From NCBI GenBank assembly GCA_023426125.1, contig JAFABI010000068.1:103502-167501 (forward strand): 64,000 nucleotides of DNA. Reading direction: 5' to 3'. The position numbers and the translations under genes were made by a program. The DNA comes from Bacillota bacterium. GTDB taxonomy: Bacteria > Bacillota > Clostridia > Acetivibrionales > DTU013. Numbering within the stretch: the stretch's first letter is position 1; each line of letters opens with the position of its first letter. The notes beneath the pieces are model-generated. The model was not told the origin of the DNA. It did not search any database and saw nothing but the letters and a program-made list of their open reading frames with translations. Below are positions 53,440 to 62,100 of the stretch, piece after piece.

Positions 53440-54522
53440 ATGTGGTACAAGCACAATTTTTTCAAATATGCCATAGGATTACTTTTAGTTCTGCTCAATA
53501 TATTTATGCTGGGTCAGATTAATTTCTTTCTTGTCCCTTTAAGAAACGTACTGGCAACCATTCTGCTGCCGCTCCTGATCTCCGGCCTGCTGTATTACCT
53601 GATGCGGCCCCTGGTCAATTGGATTGTAAAGCTCAAGGTTCCGCGGACACTGGCCATACTGATCGGTTTTGTCCTTCTGCTTGCCGTTCTGACAGTGATC
53701 AGCGCCAGCACAGGTTCCATGATCGGAGCCCAGGTCAAACAGTTGTATGACAGCCTGCCGGGCTTCTTTGAAATAGCAAGCGAACAAACCGTCGAGTTTT
53801 TCCGGAACGGCGGCCTGCCCTTCCTGCCGCTGGACCAGCTGCAGCAGCAAATATCGGGCCTTCTGGAGAAAGCCGTTCCTTTTCTCAGCAACGGCCTTAT
53901 CAGCGGCATATCGACCGTTGCAAATACTGCTACGGCACTGGTTATTGTACCCTTCTTCCTCTTTTACCTGCTGAAGGATGACCAGCTTTTCCACCGGCGG
54001 ATGCTGGCAATCATCCCTGAAAAGCACAGGGACCGGGGGGATGACATCCTTGAAGATGTAGACAAGACCCTCTCCACGTATATTATCGGGCAAGCGATTG
54101 TTGCGCTGACCGTAGGCGTGTTGATGTATATCGGCTACCTGATCCTGGGGCTGGACTATGCTTTGATTCTGGCCCTTTTCGCGCTGATTACAGCCTTTAT
54201 TCCCATCCTCGGCGCATTTATCGGCATCATTCCCGCAGTGCTGGTGGGACTGACGGTAAACCCGCTGATGGCTTTAAAAGTGCTGATCCTGATGATCATC
54301 GTCCAACAGCTGGAGGGCAACCTCCTTTCTCCCCAGATCATGGGCAAACGGATGAATATCCACCCTCTGACCTTTCTTGTCCTCCTTCTCATCGCCGCTT
54401 CGCTGGGCGGGTTTATCGGAATGCTCATCGCGGTGCCTGTATATGCGGTGGTCAAAGTGATCGGTAAGAGCTTTTACAAGCTTTATAAGCTTCGCAAGGC
54501 TGAAAATGATTACTGCAATTGA
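53440..54522 (+). CDS. AI-2E family transporter
   Basis: 360 residues with seven to eight membrane helices in the family arrangement and its marks: LLISGLLYYLMRPLVNWI near the N-terminus, IVPFFLFYLLKDD, the ALFALITAFIPILGAFIGIIPA region, and GNLLSPQIMGKRMNIHPL. Members export AI-2 in some species, but others are Na+/H+ antiporters or have unknown substrates, so no substrate is given. GGAGG lies 8 nt before ATG 53440. Confidence 0.92.
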   Translation: MWYKHNFFKYAIGLLLVLLNIFMLGQINFFLVPLRNVLATILLPLLISGLLYYLMRPLVNWIVKLKVPRTLAILIGFVLLLAVLTVISASTGSMIGAQVKQLYDSLPGFFEIASEQTVEFFRNGGLPFLPLDQLQQQISGLLEKAVPFLSNGLISGISTVANTATALVIVPFFLFYLLKDDQLFHRRMLAIIPEKHRDRGDDILEDVDKTLSTYIIGQAIVALTVGVLMYIGYLILGLDYALILALFALITAFIPILGAFIGIIPAVLVGLTVNPLMALKVLILMIIVQQLEGNLLSPQIMGKRMNIHPLTFLVLLLIAASLGGFIGMLIAVPVYAVVKVIGKSFYKLYKLRKAENDYCN

Positions 54523-54576
54523 CCTCAGGATAATTATGCCTTATAATGGTCGTATGAGCGGAAAAGGGGTGAGTTT

Positions 54577-56049
54577 ATGAAGAAGAAAAAGACCAGTCTG
54601 GATCTGATGCGGGAAATAAGGACAACCTGGATCATCAACCCGCGGACAAGGGTCCATGACAACGATATCCGAAAAAATAAAAAGAAAATGCGCAGCGTAG
54701 GGAAAAAAGAATCAAAAAAAGCTCTGGGAAATGATCCAAAGAGCTTTTTTGGTATTAACGGCCGCATCGGCGGAAGCAAAATCAAAGTTGCCGCAGTTCT
54801 TTTTCTTGTTTTTTTTCTTGCCCTGGCAGGTATCACTTCCCCACTCCCCGTTTATGCCGCGGCAATTGATACTCTTGTAGATTTGAGCAAGCTGTCTTCG
54901 GATTTTGTCTATGATTTGAAATATGCCACCGCCGACAACTTTACCGGTACCATACAATACTCCGCCGGCATATGCTGTTTACAGGAGGAGACGGCCTGGA
55001 AGCTGGTAAAGGCCAACGAGGAAGTTATGAAAAGCGGATTCCGGATAAAAATATGGGACGCCTACAGGCCGTTATCGGTTCAAAAAGCCATGTGGAAAGT
55101 CATGCCCGATGCGAAATTCCTTGCAAATCCATACAAAGGCGGTTCCAAGCATAACAAGGGCGCTGCCGTGGATATTACCCTTGTGGACGCAGACGGCAAG
55201 GAAGCCGAGATGCCGTCAAAGTTTGACGAATTTACAAGTAATGCATCAAGATCAAATACCAAAATGACCCCCACAGCCAAAAAGAACCTGAAAATACTGA
55301 CGGACGCCATGGTAAAAAGCGGCTTCAAGTCAATAAGCAATGAATGGTGGCATTTTGACGACGCCGATAACGCCAAATACGGCTTGCTGGACGTAAAGCT
55401 CGAGGATGTGAAAAACAGAATGCTGGCAGTGGAGAATCTACAAGGGATAGGCAGTTCGCTGCAAGCCATCCTTGTCACTCCGGCGGGCACCGGCACCTCT
55501 CAGTCAAAGCTCAGGCTCTACGAAAAGGTCAACGGCAAATGGATGAAAATCGCGCCCGATATGAAGGCTTACATAGGGAAAAACGGTTTCAAGCCTGTGA
55601 AAAACGCCACTCTGAGTGCGGAAGACAGGAAAAAATACAAATATGAAGGCGACGGCGCCACTCCCAAAGGGATCTTTACCATCACCTCCCTTTTCGGATG
55701 GGGTGAAAATCCCGGCTTCCTGCTGCCTTACCGTAAAACCACCTCCGATGATTACTGGGTCAGCAGCAGCAAAAAAGAGGAATATAACGTGTGGATCACC
55801 AGAAAAGGCGGTCCGTCTGCCAGCTGGAGCGTTTATGAAAAATTGAAAATACCGGATTACAAATATGCGGCGGTCATTGATTACAACAACGGTCCGGACA
55901 GGATTACGGGCAATGGCAGCGCCATATTCCTCCACCTCGCCGACGGCAGGGGCTATACCTCCGGATGTGTTTCCCTGTCCGAGGCCGATCTGTTGAAGGT
56001 GTTGAAGTGGCTTAATCCGGAAAGCAAGCCAATCATTGCCTTGGGGTAA
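54577..56049 (+). CDS. VanX-like D,D-dipeptidase / L,D-transpeptidase fusion
   Basis: 490 residues. After a basic 45-residue N-terminus and a signal anchor (IKVAAVLFLVFFLALAGI, about 69-86) comes an M15D dipeptidase domain: DAYRP (161-165), the zinc motif SKHNKGAAVD (His192, Asp199), and EWWHF (Glu256, His259). A YkuD domain fills about 310-490, with IFLHLADGRGYTSGCVSL containing the catalytic His and Cys. The first domain resembles D-Ala-D-Ala dipeptidases, the second makes 3-3 cross-links or cuts wall peptides. Both would act outside the membrane. AAGGGG precedes ATG 54577. The N-terminus (REIRTTWIINPRTRVHDND) looks like a separate small protein and is followed in frame by a terminator-like hairpin (54714-54750), so an ancestral in-frame merger is likely. 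Confidence 0.88.
   Translation: MKKKKTSLDLMREIRTTWIINPRTRVHDNDIRKNKKKMRSVGKKESKKALGNDPKSFFGINGRIGGSKIKVAAVLFLVFFLALAGITSPLPVYAAAIDTLVDLSKLSSDFVYDLKYATADNFTGTIQYSAGICCLQEETAWKLVKANEEVMKSGFRIKIWDAYRPLSVQKAMWKVMPDAKFLANPYKGGSKHNKGAAVDITLVDADGKEAEMPSKFDEFTSNASRSNTKMTPTAKKNLKILTDAMVKSGFKSISNEWWHFDDADNAKYGLLDVKLEDVKNRMLAVENLQGIGSSLQAILVTPAGTGTSQSKLRLYEKVNGKWMKIAPDMKAYIGKNGFKPVKNATLSAEDRKKYKYEGDGATPKGIFTITSLFGWGENPGFLLPYRKTTSDDYWVSSSKKEEYNVWITRKGGPSASWSVYEKLKIPDYKYAAVIDYNNGPDRITGNGSAIFLHLADGRGYTSGCVSLSEADLLKVLKWLNPESKPIIALG
54714..54750 (+). terminator. terminator-like hairpin inside a coding sequence
   Basis: AAAAAAGCTCT pairs perfectly with AGAGCTTTTTT, with further G-C pairs at the loop, and the right arm itself is the T tract. 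It looks like a textbook intrinsic terminator, yet the surrounding frame is open through it (ESKKALGNDPKSFFG). It separates the basic N-terminal part from the signal anchor of the fusion protein. Confidence 0.75.
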
Positions 56050-56161
56050 ATTAGAAAAATTTTTTTTTCAAATGTTTAAATTTTCATTAACTTTTTCTTA
56101 AGTTCGGGATATAATATGTTTGTTGGCTTTATAAAACAAAAGAAAGCAGGAATATGCACAA

Positions 56162-57457
56162 ATGAGATGGCTGGAAGTAAACTGCTCAAAACCCCTTAAA
56201 GGAAATATAAGCGTACCCGGCTCGAAAAACAGTTCCCTGGCGTTACTGGCAGCCTGCTGCCTTGCAGATGAACCGGTAGTCCTACATAACATTCCCACGA
56301 TCACTGATATCGACGTCGTATGCAAGATACTGGTTGAAATCGGCGCTAAAGTCCATAGGGAAAACCATTCTTGCACCATAGATCCACGCACTATCTCATG
56401 CTCGGAGATAAGCTCAAGCCTTTCATCCTCCTTCAGAGCCGCATATTACTTCATTGGCGCTCTTCTTGCAAAAAAGAGGAAGGTCAGCATAGGATATCCC
56501 GGCGGAGATAATTTTATATCACGCCCCATCGACCAGCATGTCAAGGGTCTCAAAGCCCTGGGGGCAAGCATTTCATACCATGAAGACGATTATACCGTGG
56601 AGGCTGATTCGCTTACCGGTACGGAAATATTCTTTGATACCATCACCTGCGGAGCTACCATCAATGTTATGCTTGCCGCTGTGCTGGCAACAGGGAAAAC
56701 TACCCTTTATAATGCTTCCAGGGACCCTGAGGTGGTTGATACCGCAGTTCTTTTAAATAAAATGGGCGCCAGGATTTTTGGAGCCGGTACCGAGACAATA
56801 CGTATCCACGGCGTTGCACAGCTGGGCGGATGCGAACACAGCGCCGCGCCTGACCGGCTGATTGCGGGAGCATATTTTATGGCCGCGGGAATTACGGGCG
56901 GAGAGATCACTCTGGAGGATACCATTCCGGAGCATCTTTATCCCTGCATGGATAAGCTTACCGAGATCGGAATGAAGTTTGACGTTCAGGATAGCAACAT
57001 AAAGGTGTATCCGGGGAAAAGAATAAAGGCCACCAGAATCCGGACCGGCAAGTTTCCAATGTTTGAGAGCGACTTTCAGCAGCCGGTTACGGTGCTTTTG
57101 TTAAAGGCTCACGGCAAAAGCGTCATCTCCGACAGAATCTATCCCAAACGCTTCAATCACTGTGAGCAGCTTAACAGGATGGGAGCGGACATCAACATAA
57201 AGAATGGCATTGCAAGAATAAACAGCTATCGGCGCCTGACCGGTACATGGGTTCATGCAGGCGATATCCGGGCAGGCACCAGCCTGGTGCTGGCCGGCCT
57301 GATGGCGGAGGGCACCACCCGTATCGCAGGCGTGGAGCATATTGAACGCGGCTACGAGGACATTGTCAGGGATTTTGCCAGTCTGGGCGCCGATATACGC
57401 ATGTGCACCGGAGACGATGCTTCCATGGATCTTGATGTTTCAGCCTATGCAAAATAG
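56162..57457 (+). CDS. murA: UDP-GlcNAc 1-carboxyvinyltransferase (MurA), Cys-to-Asp active site
   Basis: 431 residues, full length for MurA. GSKNSS (Lys22), RPIDQHVKGLKALGA, CGATINVM, ASRDPEVVDTA, APDRLIAGAYFMA, DIRAGTSLVLAGLMAEG and ERGYEDI are all present. It transfers enolpyruvate from PEP to UDP-GlcNAc in the first step of peptidoglycan synthesis. The catalytic-loop motif that is usually PGGC (Cys115 in E. coli) reads PGGD (Asp116). Natural Asp variants in other bacteria are active and resist fosfomycin. AGGA lies before ATG 56162. No other peptidoglycan precursor genes are adjacent. Confidence 0.93.
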   Translation: MRWLEVNCSKPLKGNISVPGSKNSSLALLAACCLADEPVVLHNIPTITDIDVVCKILVEIGAKVHRENHSCTIDPRTISCSEISSSLSSSFRAAYYFIGALLAKKRKVSIGYPGGDNFISRPIDQHVKGLKALGASISYHEDDYTVEADSLTGTEIFFDTITCGATINVMLAAVLATGKTTLYNASRDPEVVDTAVLLNKMGARIFGAGTETIRIHGVAQLGGCEHSAAPDRLIAGAYFMAAGITGGEITLEDTIPEHLYPCMDKLTEIGMKFDVQDSNIKVYPGKRIKATRIRTGKFPMFESDFQQPVTVLLLKAHGKSVISDRIYPKRFNHCEQLNRMGADINIKNGIARINSYRRLTGTWVHAGDIRAGTSLVLAGLMAEGTTRIAGVEHIERGYEDIVRDFASLGADIRMCTGDDASMDLDVSAYAK

Positions 57458-57510
57458 TTGAAACCACAATTTTTTACTTTCTTGTCTTATGATTATCCGT
57501 GATAAAAAAG

Positions 57511-57695
57511 GGGGGCGGCGAAGGCCGCCCTGTAATATCTAATGCGCGCCCCTACACTTGGCTTGATGTAGAGTGTCATTGTCCGTAAGCACTCAATGCA
57601 GGGGTGGCCAGTGGTAATAGGAAAGGCGGCCAGTGGCCGCCCGTTAGCTGTTTGACTTAGATTGCATTTGCGGACGCGCAGTGCGCGCCCTTATA
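57511..57695. repeat. cluster of short palindromic repeats
   Basis: Several units stand between the converging murA and htrA-like genes: GGGGGCGGCGAAGGCCGCCC (57511-57530), a half unit GCGCGCCCCTACAC (57544-57557), a GGGGTGGCCAGTGG fragment (57601-57614), GGCGGCCAGTGGCCGCCC (57625-57642), and GGACGCGCAGTGCGCGCCC (about 57671-57690). All fit the family seen elsewhere. No gene is visible in 57458-57740. Confidence 0.78.
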
Positions 57696-57740
57696 CTTTT
57701 ATGCTATTGAGTCCGAGAACCTGCCCCTGGCTCGCACTGC

Positions 57741-58982
57741 CTACTTTTCCTCGGTGAAGGTCAGTTTCATTTTGATTTCCTTTCCGTTTCTTACTACGGT
57801 TACATCCACCGTATCTCCGGCTTTGTAGGCTTTTTTCACTTCTTCGAGCTCTTTCATGGTCGTAATCTTTTTGCCCGCCATATTTGTCAGCACATCCCCT
57901 ACTTTGATTCCGGCCTTTTCTGCGCCGCTGCCCGATATGATACTGTAGATGTAAATACCCACCGGAAGGTCGTATTGTGCGGCCAACCCTCTGGTGACTT
58001 CCTCGCCGCCGGATATCCCAATCAGAGGCCTGCCTGTGACATACCCGTGCTCGATCAGCTGATTGACAATCGGCTTGGCGTCATTTACGGGTATTGCAAA
58101 TCCAAGGCCTTCCACTCCGCTGTCCGAAATCTTTATGGTATTGATTCCGATCACCTGTCCCTGGGAATTTACAAGGGCACCGCCGCTGTTGCCCGGATTG
58201 ATGGCCGCATCTGTCTGTATAAGGTTAAGGGTCTTGTCGCCGGTATCCACCGTCCGGTTTAAGGCACTGATGACCCCTACGGTTACCGACCCTGCAAATT
58301 CCATCCCCAGCGGATTGCCGATGGCTACTGCCAGCTCGCCTACTTCAAGCTTTGAGGAATCTCCCAGCGTAGCCACAGGTAAGTTTTTAAGATCAATTTT
58401 TATTACCGCCAGGTCAGTCTTACTGTCTCCGCCGATGAATTTGGCTTCCGCCTGCCTTTTATCAGGCAGGAACACCTCCAGAAGGACTTTGTTGCTTCCT
58501 CCCGCCTTAGGGTCGGCATATTGAACCACATGGTAATTGGTCATGATATATCCGTCATTGTTGATGATAATCCCCGAGCCTTCGGACTGTTGTGTGCCGT
58601 AATTTCCGAAGAAGCCGGATTGACGCGTACTGCTGACGGTCATTCGTATACCTACGATTGCAGGCCCTACGCTTTTTGCGATTTCGGTAACCGACGACGT
58701 TTTTGCAAGCGCTGTCTGAAGAACATTGTTACTCACAGGGTTGCTCTCCAGGGTGGTAGCTACCGGCTTGCTGTCGATGGCCGCATTAACTTTTTCCAGT
58801 TCACCGGAAAACTTAGTAAACAAAGCGCCGCCTACAACTGCGCCGGTTATCAGAGAGGTTACCAGCACCAGGGCCAGAGATGACAAGAACCTGCTTTTCT
58901 TTTTGGGCCTTGCAATATTTTGATAATTGTTGTAGTTGCTGTAATTGTTGTAATTGTTATCGTTGTTATAATTTCCGTACAT
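57741..58982 (-). CDS. HtrA/DegP-like membrane-anchored serine protease
   Basis: 413 residues. A short Asn/Tyr-rich cytoplasmic start (YGNYNNDNNYNNYSNYNNY) and one membrane helix (FLSSLALVLVTSLITGAVVGGALF) precede an S1C protease domain with the triad in NYHVV (His), KTDLAVIKI (Asp) and NPGNSGGAL (Ser). One PDZ domain follows (GIYIYSIISGSGAEKAGIKVGDVLTNMAGKKI). It would degrade or process misfolded proteins outside the membrane. GGGAGG precedes ATG 58982. The poly-Asn/Tyr head comes from AAT/TAC-like codon runs and is probably variable. Confidence 0.93.
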   Translation of the reverse strand: MYGNYNNDNNYNNYSNYNNYQNIARPKKKSRFLSSLALVLVTSLITGAVVGGALFTKFSGELEKVNAAIDSKPVATTLESNPVSNNVLQTALAKTSSVTEIAKSVGPAIVGIRMTVSSTRQSGFFGNYGTQQSEGSGIIINNDGYIMTNYHVVQYADPKAGGSNKVLLEVFLPDKRQAEAKFIGGDSKTDLAVIKIDLKNLPVATLGDSSKLEVGELAVAIGNPLGMEFAGSVTVGVISALNRTVDTGDKTLNLIQTDAAINPGNSGGALVNSQGQVIGINTIKISDSGVEGLGFAIPVNDAKPIVNQLIEHGYVTGRPLIGISGGEEVTRGLAAQYDLPVGIYIYSIISGSGAEKAGIKVGDVLTNMAGKKITTMKELEEVKKAYKAGDTVDVTVVRNGKEIKMKLTFTEEK

Positions 58983-59106
58983 TTTCCAAACCTCCCAACC
59001 TATGTTTTATCGTTGTACTTATATGATACCCATATTTTATGAAGTTTTAATGTATGAAATTTTAAAAATTTGTAAACAATTCTTGAACAAATTCCTGCTG
59101 GAGCTC

Positions 59107-60684
59107 TCACAAATAGATATCGGAAAATTCAATGTTTATCCGCTCAACAAGCTTGTCCCCAAAAATGCCGCCCTTGTCTTCCCCGGTGTCTTCCACCGCC
59201 AGCCTGGAGGGCAGAATGACGGTAAATTCGCTCCCCTCCCCCTCCCCGCTTTTGACGGAAATCGTCCCGTCATGCATTTCAACCAGGGTCTTTGTGATTG
59301 CAAGTCCGAGCCCGCTGCCCTCATTCTCCCTTACCAGCAAATTGCTTGCCTGTTTGAATCTTTCAAATATCTGTTCCTGCTTGTCTTCGGGTATTCCGAC
59401 CCCCTCGTCCTTAACGGATAGGAGGATGCCGTCCTTTTCCTCCCTAACGCTGACGGTTATGTCACCGTGATTCCCTGAAAACTTGAGAGCGTTGGAAAGG
59501 AGATTCAGCATGACCCTTTCCATGGCATCCATATCAAAGGACATGATTTTCTCGTTTACGCAGGTATCGAAAATCAATCTGTTTCCCATGTGTAAAGCAT
59601 ACTCTTTGGTAGAATCAATGATCCTTTCGATGAAATCGACCATGTCACGGTTTTTCATATTTAACTGAAAAAGCCCCGAATCGATTTTGTTTGAATCGAG
59701 TATGTTGTTTACCATCCTGATCAGCCGCAGGCAGTTTTGCCTCATGGATTTGATATGCCTGCTTGCATTTTCCTTTTTATACAAACGGTCGTCGCTTATA
59801 TAAAGGCCCAGCAGTTGGGCTGCGCTTAGTATCACATTCAGCGGGGTTCTCAGCTCATGGGAGATATTGGTCAGCAACTCGCTCTTTGCACTGTTTTCCT
59901 CTTCAGCCTTTTTCCGGGATTCCTTCAAATCTTTTTCCATCCGCTTAAATTTGGTGATGTCCGTAAATACGGCCGCCCCATATCCTTCACTTAGCGTAAA
60001 AAGAGTTATGGATAGCCATTTGCCGAGTCTTGGGGAATAATGCTCATAGGCTTTCGGCTGCTCTGTCTTGATAACGTCTTCTATGGCATTCATGATAATG
60101 CCCAAATGTTCGGGGTTAACCGGCATAATATCCGTCAACAGCTTTCCCGTCACATTTTTTCTTTCAATATGCAGCATTCCGACAAAAGCAGGGTTTACAT
60201 TCAACACCTTGTAATTAACGGCATTGCCATCACCGTCAGAAACCTGCCGATAATATACGATACCGTCAACCATGCTTTCGATTACTGCTGCTTCCTGCCT
60301 GTATTCGTCAATTTCGTGAAACAACGCAGAGTAGTGTCCGCTGCTTTCCTTAATAACCGAAAAGCTTGCCAGCTTGCAAATCCGGGGGATGAATTTTACA
60401 AATTTGATAACGGAATTTTCTTTTTCCCTGCTCATTACGGTACTCATCCAATCGCTAAAAAAATCCGAAAATTCAGGATAAAGATCAAGCAGGGGTTTTC
60501 CCAGAGAGAGCTTGAAATTTTTCCGCATTGTTTTCTCAAATGACGGATTGACCTCGTGCAATATGATATTAACAGGTTTATTCTCACTGTCTTTCATTAT
60601 TTCAAAGCAGGTAAAACAGTCAGACATGTTTTGAAGTACAAACTCCGAATGAAAATCATCTTGTTTTGAAACCTGACCGGACAA
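59107..60684 (-). CDS. soluble PAS-domain sensor histidine kinase
   Basis: About 525 residues from TTG 60684, chosen for GAGG 8 nt upstream; the frame is open to 60762. Two PAS-like domains (about 10-125 and 130-245 in this numbering) lead to the HisKA box SHELRTPLN (His at about 276) and the HATPase domain with NLLSNALKFS, DEGVGIPED and GSGLGLAITKTLVEMH. No membrane segments, so it should sense a cytoplasmic signal. No response regulator is adjacent, so the partner is elsewhere. A short extra tail of about 25 residues follows the G2 box region. Confidence 0.9.
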   Translation of the reverse strand: MSGQVSKQDDFHSEFVLQNMSDCFTCFEIMKDSENKPVNIILHEVNPSFEKTMRKNFKLSLGKPLLDLYPEFSDFFSDWMSTVMSREKENSVIKFVKFIPRICKLASFSVIKESSGHYSALFHEIDEYRQEAAVIESMVDGIVYYRQVSDGDGNAVNYKVLNVNPAFVGMLHIERKNVTGKLLTDIMPVNPEHLGIIMNAIEDVIKTEQPKAYEHYSPRLGKWLSITLFTLSEGYGAAVFTDITKFKRMEKDLKESRKKAEEENSAKSELLTNISHELRTPLNVILSAAQLLGLYISDDRLYKKENASRHIKSMRQNCLRLIRMVNNILDSNKIDSGLFQLNMKNRDMVDFIERIIDSTKEYALHMGNRLIFDTCVNEKIMSFDMDAMERVMLNLLSNALKFSGNHGDITVSVREEKDGILLSVKDEGVGIPEDKQEQIFERFKQASNLLVRENEGSGLGLAITKTLVEMHDGTISVKSGEGEGSEFTVILPSRLAVEDTGEDKGGIFGDKLVERINIEFSDIYL

Positions 60685-60888
60685 TCGTATCACCTCAGCT
60701 GCAATCGGTATTATTTGCCTGACGCAGCAGCAAAAAAATCCTTCCCCCGCCTTTTGGAACAATTCATTGAAGCTTTGCGATTACTCCTGAAAGGTGCTTC
60801 AAAATGAATTTTTTTGCTGTTGCAGCGGCAAAAAAATATCCCGTGATACTATTTTATTGCATTTTATGTCAAGAAGCAACATTTTTCC

Positions 60889-61001
60889 CTTCAATTCGTA
60901 ATTGTCATTGTGATTTGTCATTGTGAAGTGTAGAGGCAAGGGTTGTACAGATTGCTTTGCCCTGCTCGCAATGACAAATTAGGACAAATTGCGAATTGAA
61001 G
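60889..61001. repeat. long imperfect hairpin containing TCATTGCGAG-type ends
   Basis: Outer arms CTTCAATTCGTAATTGTC and GACAAATTGCGAATTGAAG enclose TGTCATTGTGA...GCTCGCAATGACA, related to the ends of the MITE-like elements at 33876 and 39901. It ends just after the lipoprotein stop and may also act as a terminator. Confidence 0.65.
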
Positions 61002-61009
61002 AATATTCC

Positions 61010-61912
61010 CTAATCGGCAAAGCGCTTTAGCTGGCTTTTGTCGAAATCCCACTGGGGAGTCTCAAAGATATCGTCGAATTTCGTCGAATACCATGGACTC
61101 AGGACGTCGTTTCCGGGGTTTTTCAAAATATGGATATCCTGCGCCGGCATATAGCTTTGGGCGACGAGGAAAATATTCTCGCCTGTCGTTTCATTGTGGG
61201 CCATGTCCAGAACAATTACCGCATGCCCGGGTGTTGCACCTTTGATAAAAACATCGCCGATTTTCATCTCTTCCACCGAAACCTCCTTCATTTCCTTTGA
61301 AAGAGACAGTGTACCCGCATAGGCAAATACCATCTCCAGGTACTTTCTAAAGCTGCCGTATTCACCGGAGGAAGCCGGATTTTCCACCCAAAAGGCATCA
61401 TTCCCGCTGACTTTGATGCTGTTGCCTTTCATCCACCGGGTAAAATCGGCTTTGAAGCCGTTGGTAAAATTGAAATGAATGCGGTCGAAGGCCTCCTGTT
61501 CATACAGGTATTCGGCGCGCAGCCTCATCACGGCATCGGCGCACTGCTGCAGGTCACGGTCGCCGATATCGATATCCAGTACCGCCGTATGAAAATCCGT
61601 GTTCCGGACGTCGCCGTTATAAAGCTTTATTTTTGAGCCATCCGGTTTGAGGGGCAACGTATTGAGATAATGGCCAAAGGAGTTTTCTTCCGCTTCAATC
61701 CTGGAAAATCCTTCAGGCACGTTAATTCTGTCACGGACCGTATCTCCGTTGGGGTTAATCATGGCAACCGCCTCTTCAACCGGAGCGGCAACCGTTGAAG
61801 CCGTGACTGTCTCCGGCCGGCTCGGAATTGTTTGCTCCGGTTCAGCCATGGAACAGGAGGTCAATATTAGCATGAGCAGTATGGCCGCATATAAGTCAGT
61901 AAACTTTTTCAT
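61010..61912 (-). CDS. DUF4846-type lipoprotein
   Basis: 300 residues from ATG 61912, where AAGGA stands about 9 nt upstream and a lipoprotein signal begins (MKKFTDLYAAILLMLILTSC). The mature part matches the DUF4846 family as I know it: VPEGFSRIEAEENSFGHYLNTLPLKPDGS, CADAVMRLRAEYLYEQ, IHFNFTNGFKADFTRWMKG, KIGDVFIKGATPGHAVIVLDMA and SYMPAQDIHILKNP. The His in GHAV and the Cys-free core resemble NlpC/P60-like folds, but catalytic residues are not clear. The frame is also open upstream into an SDR fragment, so a fused product is possible. Confidence 0.85.
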   Translation of the reverse strand: MKKFTDLYAAILLMLILTSCSMAEPEQTIPSRPETVTASTVAAPVEEAVAMINPNGDTVRDRINVPEGFSRIEAEENSFGHYLNTLPLKPDGSKIKLYNGDVRNTDFHTAVLDIDIGDRDLQQCADAVMRLRAEYLYEQEAFDRIHFNFTNGFKADFTRWMKGNSIKVSGNDAFWVENPASSGEYGSFRKYLEMVFAYAGTLSLSKEMKEVSVEEMKIGDVFIKGATPGHAVIVLDMAHNETTGENIFLVAQSYMPAQDIHILKNPGNDVLSPWYSTKFDDIFETPQWDFDKSQLKRFAD

Positions 61913-62068
61913 TCCACATTTCCTTCTTTGGTTTCTTATACCTGTCTCGTCAATATCTGCAATGACGACGTTCGCAGCTTCCCTGGCAAAATCCCTGCAA
62001 AGCACCCTACCTATGCCCTGGCCGCCTCCTGTCACAACCACTGCCTTGCCTTTCATTTTCTCCGGCAT
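61913..62068 (-). pseudogene. 5' fragment of an SDR gene fused in frame to the lipoprotein
   Basis: GGAGG and ATG 62068 begin a typical short-chain dehydrogenase: GKAVVVTGGGQGIGRVLCRDF and ANVVIADIDETG. After about 45 codons similarity ends and the frame continues through a short linker into the start Met of the lipoprotein. Only the cofactor-binding beta-alpha-beta unit remains. Ribosome site and start are intact, so an inactive N-terminal extension of the lipoprotein may be made, which would mask its signal peptide. Confidence 0.8.
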
Positions 62069-62100
62069 CTGCTTTAAACCTCCGTATATATTCCTGGCTT

